From NCBI GenBank assembly GCA_900660155.1, contig CABFPE010000179.1, forward strand, positions 798,586 to 823,922: a stretch of 25,337 nucleotides of DNA, written 5' to 3'. Shown here piece after piece: positions 18,201 through 25,337 of this stretch. Within the stretch, counting starts at the first letter, position 1. Each line of letters opens with the position of its first letter. The notes below the pieces were generated by a model. It was not told where the DNA came from and did not search any database. It was given only the letters and a program-made list of their open reading frames with translations. The position numbers and the translations under genes were made by a program. This DNA comes from Hofstenia miamia (lineage: Eukaryota; Xenacoelomorpha; Acoela; Hofsteniidae).

Positions 18201-20168
18201 GATCATTGTTTTTATAACTTTTGATAACTTTGATACTAGAATCTAAATTTGAATACATATGTTTTTCGCAAACTTTAATAGTTTATTCAAAAATATTTGA
18301 AACTCTTGAACTCATGAACTAATAAAGTCTGAAAACACCGCAGGAAAGAATTCCTGCCACTTCCATTTTCACTTTTTGAACTCAACTTAAATGGGGCTAT
18401 TTATAAAAATGTGTTTTTGCCGTAAACTTTGGGCCACCTTTTGTTTTGAGCATTTGATATAGGGGGAATTTGAAAGTTTTTAAAAACATCGAATGCATCA
18501 TTGAAAAGTAGTTGCAATTTTCACATACTTAAGGTAAAGGGGTATTCTTAGCACAATTTTTACAGTAGCTGGCGGACGCATATTTACCCATAGGTGCGAT
18601 GCGTCCATGTCCAATATTTTAAATTTTTAACAATGTTAACAAAACTGAATGTAATTTTATGCTTACATTAGGATAATAAAGGAATTCAAGTGTAAATAAA
18701 AATACTAAAATACATGCACTCTTGCATTTTTATAAAAATGTCATAAATCCAGTCAAGCCTTAATGATTCAGACACAATGAGCCTAAAATATTCTCACAGG
18801 ATTCATCTGCAGAACAAATAGTATTGATAAGAGCCAATCGGAGGTTTCGTTATTTGAAAGGTCAAAATTTTTATACACACAAATCTATGAAAGCCTATGA
18901 AAAAACAATTTTTTACACAATATAAAGAAGTACTATACGTATACGTTTCACGATCAAATGACGCACACACTTCAACCACATCTATGTCACAAAGAACAAA
19001 AGGTTTACCAACATCTTAGTATATTAGATTTTCAGAAATCTCTGAATTAATATTTTAGGCCTCCGGTTGATTCTTATATACATTTTGAGGCGTGTAAATA
19101 TTAATAAAAGAATTTTTTAAAAAAAGTGGAGTTACAAAGAAATTATTAGAAATATCTTGTAAGCCAATGTATTTTTTTCTCTTATGATGGTTCCCAGGAA
19201 GGTAACCACAAGGGAGGATGCCCCTTAAGTATATTTTTAATGGCAGTTTAATTGAACATAGCTTAAATGACAAAAATACACCACTGGTTGCTCCTATTTC
19301 AAATATTGAAATAAGTGTGAGTCTTTTAAAAGAACATTTATAAATATCGGAGAACGAGAAGTAAATGCTGAGTGCACTTTAGTTCATTGTTGCAGCACAA
19401 ATTGTTTATACTAGGTATAAATTAAAGATTTAAATGTCACTTCCTTCAGTTTTCTTTTGTCATCCACTTCAACTACTTTTTATATTACTCCAGAAATTGT
19501 ACTAGAATAATACAATCAGTTTATTAGCTAAAATTATTCAATTTGGGGAGAAAATTTTGTTATTTTTGATGGTAGTTTATCAATCGAATTGCATGGATCA
19601 CCAGTGCTTATGTGTGTGAACTCTCATGATAAACAAGCTTTTCTTAGTTTCCAGTCTGAAACCTTAATTTTACGCTTAATGTTTGTTACACAGAGTTTGC
19701 TATATTTCTAAACTTTTATTTTTAGTTTGGTTTTAACAACATGTATACAATTTTCAATTAGCACTTGACAGAGTTGACTTGTTTTGTTTAAAAATTTAAA
19801 AGAAAACACTCTTTTATTTTGGCAACTATATTTTTTGTTGCAATTTTAATGTGTTTAACCAAATCTAGGCCAGGCTTTTTTCGCACTTTTATATTCAGGT
19901 AGGCAATAATCAATTGAACACTTGGGAATAAAATAATTTCATTTCAGATTGCATGACGTGTATTAAAAGCAATTGAGTACAGTTCCAAAAAATCGCTAAA
20001 TTTAACAGGGCCACGGCTTAGCCATTAACTGCTCGTAGCCACTGCAAAAAATTATATTTTGCTGACAAAATCTCGGCTAAGATTCATTTTTGATGAACAA
20101 TTTATTTCCATGATTTTTATTTTTATTTTTGTTGTTGAGATTTTTAATCGCTTTAATCATTTTCTTTA
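18201..20168. other. AT-rich non-coding DNA
   Basis: Only short hairpins of chance-level strength are visible: GCAGGAA with TTCCTGC near 18342, and GGACGCAT (18574-18581) with ATGCGTCC (18599-18606). The minus-strand ORF at 19055-19273 has no recognisable domain. Confidence 0.45.
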
Positions 20169-20489
20169 TTGTTCGAACTAGGGGCAAGTTTTAATCGCTC
20201 AATTGAAGTTTGCAGTATTTCATTTAGTAGGATTAAAAGCGCCGACTTCACCAAAAAAATCACTAATGGCCGGCTACGGCCAAAAACGTACAGCCAACGT
20301 CCGGCTAAAGTCAAAATTTACTTTGTCCGACCGATTACGGCCAAGAAAATTGCCCTGGCCGCTCAACACTACATAGTCAATGATAAGCTGAATGTTGAAA
20401 AAATAATGCTTCTATATCAGACAGACAGACCTTCACAGAACGAATTTATCGATGAAGATGACGATAAGAAATATAATGAGTTTGTCTAG
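20169..20489 (+). CDS. Unrecognised 106-codon ORF with GC-richer middle
   Basis: The ORF encodes a basic middle part (GRLRPKTYSQRPAKVKIYFV) and an acidic tail (IDEDDDKKYNEF). The nucleotides at about 20235-20375 are clearly richer in G+C than the surroundings and repeat the words GGCTACGGCC, GGCTAA and TACGGCCAA; similar words lie upstream at 20009-20075. Repetition on both sides of the start suggests a repeat-derived sequence rather than a gene, but an exon cannot be excluded. No domain is recognised. Confidence 0.18.
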   Translation: MFELGASFNRSIEVCSISFSRIKSADFTKKITNGRLRPKTYSQRPAKVKIYFVRPITAKKIALAAQHYIVNDKLNVEKIMLLYQTDRPSQNEFIDEDDDKKYNEFV

Positions 20490-21490
20490 GAAATAATGGA
20501 AGTGTGATTAATTTAGGAAAAAAAAGCTCAGAGTACTAAAATTTTTCTTCAAAGTCGAGAAATGGAATGCATCTTGAGGGGCGTTCTAAGAGCACCCTTC
20601 GGTCTAGATAATGTTGATGTTTCAGTTAGTTTATTTTTAGTGTTTAAAATTTGGCAATCAGTTATTTTTCCTAGACCATAAAATTTATATTTGGCACAAA
20701 ATTGAAACTTTAGATGCATTGCAACAAGACCTACTATAAACTATAAGTATGTCTTGATTGCAAGCAAGTTTAGTTTAGAAGTTCACCAAATCACACCCGT
20801 ATTCTATAATATTCTGCAATATTGTAGATATCACCATTAGTTAAAATAGTTAGCAATAAACTGGGTAAACTGTAAATTCTGTATCCATGTTTTTGTTGTT
20901 GTGTTTTATTGTTTTTTTTACTTCATGTTATTATTGACGCATTAAGTGTAGTATTAGCAGCTTTTGTTGAGGTGTTTAATTATGCCAATGTCCTACACTT
21001 AGTAAGAAATTCTATTCTATTCTATGTCCTATAGTTGTAAATGGAAGTTCGTAATTATTTTTTGATCTTACTTTAATTGTTTGGAAGCACGTTTATAAAT
21101 TAAATGTGTGTGCATTGGATTTGAGCAATTGATATTTCAATTTAAGAAATTATTGCGCAACAGTTTTATTAATGTAAATACATGTCGTCAGCAGTGTTTG
21201 GTAAACATTAAAACGTGGAAGCAATGTAAATATATTGCTAGCGTTATTTCTAGCATTAGACGAACTGTATACATTTGTTGAAATGATTCTAAAATCAGGT
21301 CATCCAAATATTTTTTTATTATTTTTACAAATTTTTACCAATTACTTAACCTTAACCCGAATTATCCTGAGTTTTTATATTTAATTTATATTTGTAATAA
21401 TAGATACTACGAAACATGCAAAATACTATAATAGCAGTTAAATTAAAAAAATAATCAATTTTTAATGTGAAAGATTCAAAAAGCCCTGTG
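20490..21490. other. AT-rich non-coding DNA
   Basis: Nothing is recognised except a three-copy TATTC run near 21010. A TTAACCC at 21352 could be a worn piggyBac end, but no partner was found. Confidence 0.4.
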
Positions 21491-21506
21491 TTGCCATATG
21501 GCAACG
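21491..21506. repeat. 16-bp perfect palindrome downstream of the piggyBac remnant
   Basis: GTTGCCATATGGCAAC is a perfect 16-bp palindrome placed 14 bases beyond the stop codon of the piggyBac-like frame (minus strand). Its G+C content makes it less likely to be chance than the AT palindromes nearby. Subterminal palindromes occur in piggyBac-like elements, so this may be part of the old element's 3' end. Confidence 0.55.
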
Positions 21507-21519
21507 CTAGGCATTCACA

Positions 21520-22115
21520 TTACAAAAGGTGAAATGACATGAAACATTTTATGCACAAACCAACATCACATTTAATGCAAGAAGTGCGCACAATTCCTTT
21601 GCAATTGCTTGCAGCACATCTTCTTTTCTTTTCATTAGAAATAATCCAATGATCTTTTTTATCAAAACATACAAATTCAGCACTCTTGACAATCCAGCAG
21701 TACGCATTTTTTTGGTTTGACCTCTTGAAAATGGCAATTCTCCATAGCTAGACAAGTAACTTTGACATATTTGCCGACGAAAATCAAGCTTTCGTATTAT
21801 TTGCACTTCCTATTCATTAGGCATTTATATTTTAATAATTCACAAATATAAATCACTTATTACTATTTAAAAATCTTGATTGAGTTACATTAATTTGATA
21901 TGAGATGCCTAATATTTGTGTGCTATTGTACAGAATCCATGCATTATGAATGCTAACATCAATTAACCAAATAAAAATTGGAAAATACCACTTTTTTCCT
22001 ATCATGGCAATTCTATAAAGCAAAATGTTTTGGTCCATCCTGTTAAATCCGCCCATGTATATATTGTACTGCCGTAATATATTAGGTTGGGTAAGTGATA
22101 TATTGCTGCAGAAAA
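21520..22115 (-). pseudogene. piggyBac-like transposase C-terminal half, frameshifted
   Basis: On the minus strand, from 22115 downward, the translation reads QPNILRQYNIYMGGFNRMDQ, then GKKWYFPIFIWLIDVSIHNA. This is the end of the piggyBac DDE domain (family pattern MGGVDRMDQ..YR....KKWY.P...W..D....NA). After stops near 21853 it resumes with RKLDFRRQICQSYL, and finally, in another frame, with FVCFDKKDHWIISNEKKRR and the Cys-rich C-terminal finger CAASNCKG...CIKC...LCIKCF..FH (stop at 21520-21522). The third catalytic Asp, expected in GGVD, is Asn here (GGFN), so the enzyme would be inactive. The two last frames could be joined by one base in the run of seven T at 21707-21713. The 5' two thirds are missing. 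The fragment begins exactly after a good 3' splice-site-like TTTTCTGCAG. Confidence 0.85.
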
Positions 22116-22188
22116 TTTACAAATGAATGTGTGTATGTAACAATCACAACCATTATATTTAGTATTAATACATTGATTGAAACAGTGA

Positions 22189-22193
<5 letters not shown>

Positions 22194-22220
<27 letters not shown>
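22194..22220. repeat. (TA)n microsatellite
   Basis: An uninterrupted TA run of 27 bases between the piggyBac remnant and the MITE at 22365. Confidence 0.95.
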
Positions 22221-22364
22221 TGGCCGTTGCCAATTTTAACTTCAGGATTTCCTTTTTAGAAGTGATTATTGCGGACACAAGCAGTATTTATTTATCCCTA
22301 AGTTTAGAATTCTATTTATCTATTGTTGTAATCAGTTTGTGTATTATAGTGACTAATTGAACTG

Positions 22365-22674
22365 GGCGTTATTGCAGATCAGGGGACTCTGATTTCTAAA
22401 AGCCGAAGTGACGTCAAATAACATGCTAAGACTTACGTCATAAATGTTAAAAATTCATTGTTTAGGGTTAGGTCTATAAAATATTGAAAAATTTAGGTTT
22501 TAGGTTTAGGTTATAGGGTTTAAGAAACGCTACGTTGTGACTTGGGTTAGGGCTTAGGTCTATAAAATATTGTAAAATTTAGAATTTAAGTTTACGTTCT
22601 AGATGACGTCATATACAGTGTTGCGTAGAAACAATATGTTTATGTATCAGAGTCCCCTGATCTGCAATAACGCC
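22365..22674. mobile_element. MITE with perfect 29-bp terminal inverted repeats
   Basis: The arms 22365-22393 and 22646-22674 are exact inverted copies, beginning GGCGTTATTGCAG and ending GGGGACTCTGAT. The flanks are TTGAACTG at 22357-22364 and 22676-22683, but with one unpaired T on the right. Read as 9 bp (ATTGAACTG and TTTGAACTG) the duplication is symmetric with one mismatch, as in Mutator-like elements; read as 8 bp it would suit hAT or P. The interior has a repeated 17-mer (22470-22486 and 22556-22572, AGGTCTATAAAATATTG), TTAGGG-like words and TGACGTCA motifs. It has no coding capacity. Confidence 0.88.
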
Positions 22675-22683
22675 TTTGAACTG

Positions 22684-25000
22684 CCATATTTCATATCATA
22701 ACCCTAGTGCTCTGCTACAATTGACCATACGGACTTGCTTTATATATCAAAATGTATGTGCTGACCAGCTCACTGCGAAATAATTTTTGTTTTTCCGATA
22801 TATCAAAACTGAATTCACTGCATCGTCTAAAAATTGTGAAAATTCAGTTTTGCAATATTCAACCAGTATAATTGATGGAGTGGACCATATTTGAATGCCT
22901 ACTGCTTCATGAGTTTTTATGCTATCAATCCATAAAGCAGGCCATGTATCAACACAGTTTATATTCCGTTCAATGTTTCAAATTTTATGTAAAGATTAAT
23001 AATGCAAAAACAGTATTGCATGAAATCAATAAATTCGTTGGATTTCTGAATTTTTTAATAGCGCCTTTCTAGTTTGTGTACTTAGTGTATCCATTATGCC
23101 TACTGTTTGGTATGTTTTCACATGCAGATTTTCAGGCGAATTAACTTTACAATGTGAGCAGTGATTAGTTAAACAACGTAATATGTTATCGAAGGGCCAA
23201 TACTTTGATAGGTTAAAAAATTATGTTCCTCAATATCAAATTAATGTAGGTCATGTAATCAGAAGGCAAATTCAATCTCAGGTTTCAACTTTTAAGCCAA
23301 CTCAAATGTTTGTGATACACTTAATTTTTTTTAATTTACACAACACCTTCCAGGCCAAGGCTATGATCTTGCAAATGCAGTGGCGCAATGAAATAAGTAA
23401 GAGCTTTTCGAATGCACTTGCAAACCTATTTCAGGTTTTCTTAGATGTGCGAAATTGAAAATGATATTATATTATGTAGAATTTATTTATCGTGCCTTAA
23501 ATTATTCGGTGTTTAATCACTGGTTCTAAGCCTATAATTAATGTTATTGAATGTAATTTTTTACTTCTGTAAGACGTGACACAAAAATTTTAACGTCAGA
23601 GCTGGAAACGCGTCCTAACGAATCTACCCTGACATAGATGATGTAATGCTTTACAAAATTTGATTGATCATGGTGCTCTTGCGTTATGGGCTCTAAATTA
23701 GAAAATGGGTTAGGCCGAGAATTATTCAAAGTTTATTAAATTTCTTTTATATAATATCTGCTTTTACACTGAAATTGAGAGCAAACAAAACAAAGTCATT
23801 AGTAGTCAGAATTCTGTATTTTGGCAGCAAGTGATTTTTTTACAATTAATGCATGACTTGCGAATGAGTCTTAAACGGGGAAACCGTTTAAAACTAACTT
23901 TTTAATATCAACAGTTAACTAAACATGAACTAAAAATTAGCATTGAAATGATTGAATGTTTTTTTTGAATGGATCTTTATGAAAGATACATTTTAATAAA
24001 ATACATGTTTAAAACATAAAGTATCTCTAAAAATTTTTGAAAATTTTCCATTTTTCCAGTTCTGAGACCTAGCTGGAATACAAATATAAATACAACATGT
24101 TTTTTTATTCGTCATACAAATGAATTTTCCCGCTATATTTAACCACTGCACGTGTTAAGAATATGTAATAAAAAATCAATTGATTTGGGTATGAGTCGCA
24201 GAAAACAGAATTATACCTTTAAGTCATTTAACTAGAAGAAATCTTTATGACCGCTTTTGCATAGCGATTGTGTTTATTATTTTTCGAATTCCATAATTAC
24301 TGAAACAGTTGTTTTATGTATGGTTGTAAATTCTCGGAATCTCTACATTTATCACATTCGTTTATGAATACCGAGACTTCTTTTGTGAAATGACTCATTT
24401 TACAATGTTCTACAAATCAAACACTAATTGATTGAGTTGTCGCATCTTTCGACGTATCAAAAGCGCCTGCGAAAGTACCTGCAGGGTGCGATAACTCGAG
24501 TCGATGATATTTACGTCTTCCGTTCTAAATTATTTACTCGGCGTCTCCAAATATCATTTTCAACAATTTGCGCTTTCCTGTTTCTATTTGCAGTTGCAAA
24601 TTTGTCTATGGTTGATATCGAGTTTTGATTGTCTAAGACTGCAGTATTTTAACGTTTAAATAATCTTCACAGCCGGAACCTTGTTAATTAATGAAATCTT
24701 TTTTATATGGGATTAACATAATTGGGTCATATTTTCATTAACATTCTTATTAAAATGGTCTGTACCATTTCTCCACACTTTATTATTCGTGGTCCGCTTT
24801 GGCCCGTATCGACCTTGTAGCAGATCAAATACATAGGCCACACACTATGTTACTGATTCTTTGACGACTTTTGTCTGAGCTTAGAAATGTTTCAGAAAAG
24901 TATATTTTTGTAGAAAATAATAAATAATAACGCTGTTGTTCTTGTCAAGTAAACATGTTTTCCTAACTGTAAATTTCAATCTGTGATATTAGAAATCTGT
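22684..25000. other. AT-rich non-coding DNA
   Basis: ORFs at 22872-23072, 23183-23458 and 24428-24628 (plus) and 23544-23729 (minus) show no domain. Within 23183-23458 a 43-base stretch (23354-23396) is framed by strong splice-like signals, noted as a finding. Hairpins at 22804-22852 (12-bp arms) and 23871-23891 (TTAAACGG/CCGTTTAA) are near chance level in this composition. Confidence 0.4.
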
Positions 25001-25155
25001 TATAAATAGCGAATGAGAGCGTAGACAGTTTGGTGCCATTTGGTCCGAATTCCTTCATTGCTGAATCCTGCGGATTTATAATAAAAGTGTTTTAGGCCTC
25101 GCAACGTGAACTTCCTCCTTCATTGAGCTGGACATTCTCAGTCTCATTGTCAGGT
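25001..25155 (+). promoter_or_regulatory. TATA box, AATAAA and splice donor arrangement (promoter or LTR-like)
   Basis: TATAAATA at 25001-25008 is followed by a locally GC-richer stretch, an AATAAA at 25080-25085 and an AG|GTAAAA splice-donor-like site with GT at 25154. A core promoter with a short non-coding first exon would fit. So would an LTR, where TATA and AATAAA lie about 80 bases apart. Neither a paired LTR end nor a primer-binding site was found, and any gene would lie beyond the window. Confidence 0.3.
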
Positions 25156-25304
25156 AAAACCATATTTCTGAATTAATTTTAAATTGTCTTGATTCAATTA
25201 TAAAGATTGGTCTTCATTCTCCCATGAAGTATTTTCCTGGGAATTACTATGAACCTGTTTTCTTATAAACTAAATCTATCATTCATTGCTTTTCAATATC
25301 AATG

Positions 25305-25308
<4 letters not shown>

Positions 25309-25337
<29 letters not shown>
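25309..25337. repeat. (AT)n microsatellite at the window edge
   Basis: An uninterrupted AT run that continues to the last base, so its true length is unknown. Confidence 0.95.

Noticed and set aside
18574..18606. GGACGCAT/ATGCGTCC inverted repeat
   Set aside because: The eight-base arms and 17-base loop have no partner features. Tested as a MITE end and no duplication was found.
20007..20361. MITE with CAGGGC ends
   Set aside because: Only six bases match at the ends and the flanking octamers differ.
21352..21365. TTAACCCGAATTATC as a piggyBac terminal repeat with TTAA target
   Set aside because: No reciprocal GGGTTAA end was found on the other side of the transposase remnant.
21806..21870. 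Short intron joining the two piggyBac ORFs
   Set aside because: The available donor (A|GTAATAAG) and acceptor (ATAG|GAAG) join in the wrong frame, so simple decay explains the stops better.
22804..22852. 12-bp perfect inverted repeat (CAAAACTGAATT) with a 25-base spacer, possible hairpin RNA
   Set aside because: Chance expectation is of order one in this window; there is no target duplication, conserved loop or other support.
23871..23891. Hairpin TTAAACGG-GGAAA-CCGTTTAA
   Set aside because: An eight-base stem is not significant here; it has no U-tract and no neighbouring gene to terminate.
24816..25153. Complete LTR beginning TGTAGCAGATC and ending ATTGTCA
   Set aside because: The flanks show no target duplication and no primer-binding site follows; only the internal TATA/AATAAA arrangement is LTR-like.
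1..25337. CRISPR arrays, bacterial operons, riboswitches or rRNA/tRNA genes
   Set aside because: No regularly spaced repeats, no ribosome-binding sites with long ORFs and no conserved RNA cores; the content is eukaryotic.

Overview
This window is a strongly AT-rich stretch of eukaryotic, almost certainly animal, nuclear DNA. Evidence for an animal is the mix of decayed mobile elements: Penelope-like elements with a GIY-YIG nuclease, non-LTR retrotransposons of two classes, hAT and piggyBac transposases, and many short non-autonomous DNA transposons. There are also TA microsatellites and a few TTAGGG/CCCTAA-like words. Two N bases (8432, 12994) point to a draft assembly. The species cannot be fixed from the sequence. 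I find no complete host protein gene, no tRNA or rRNA gene and no CRISPR array; the window reads as intergenic or intronic DNA dominated by transposon remains.

Layout. 1-2500: unannotated AT-rich DNA with a cluster of direct and inverted repeats (319-509), a long (AT)n tract and a weak tRNA-like SINE head. 2505-4300: retroelement graveyard, with a decayed Penelope-like fragment (+), a decayed LINE reverse transcriptase (-) abutting it, and a truncated hAT-like MITE. 5266-9819: four further hAT-type MITEs, each with terminal inverted repeats and 8-bp target duplications (5266-5599, 6763-7007, 8322-8689, 9534-9819). About 10065-10490: the 3' end of a LINE with a restriction-like endonuclease. 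12454-13246: a 793-bp hAT element carrying a transposase remnant (-). 13355-15865: a second, 2.5-kb hAT element that carries its own transposase remnant and has been invaded by a Harbinger-like MITE (13452-13745) and by a 5'-truncated Penelope-like element with an open GIY-YIG reading frame (14970-15722). 16000-21500: mostly featureless, with two small ORFs worth a look (17844, 18075). 21520-22115: a piggyBac transposase C-terminus (-). 22365-22674: a MITE with perfect 29-bp inverted repeats. The last 2.6 kb is featureless except for a TATA/AATAAA/splice-donor-like arrangement near 25000 and a terminal (AT)n run.

The parts do not form a pathway. What they give is a layered insertion history. 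The most interesting points are the nested hAT structure, the hammerhead-like fold at the Penelope 3' end, two Penelope copies truncated at the same place beside TA runs, and a compensatory base pair in a subterminal MITE hairpin.
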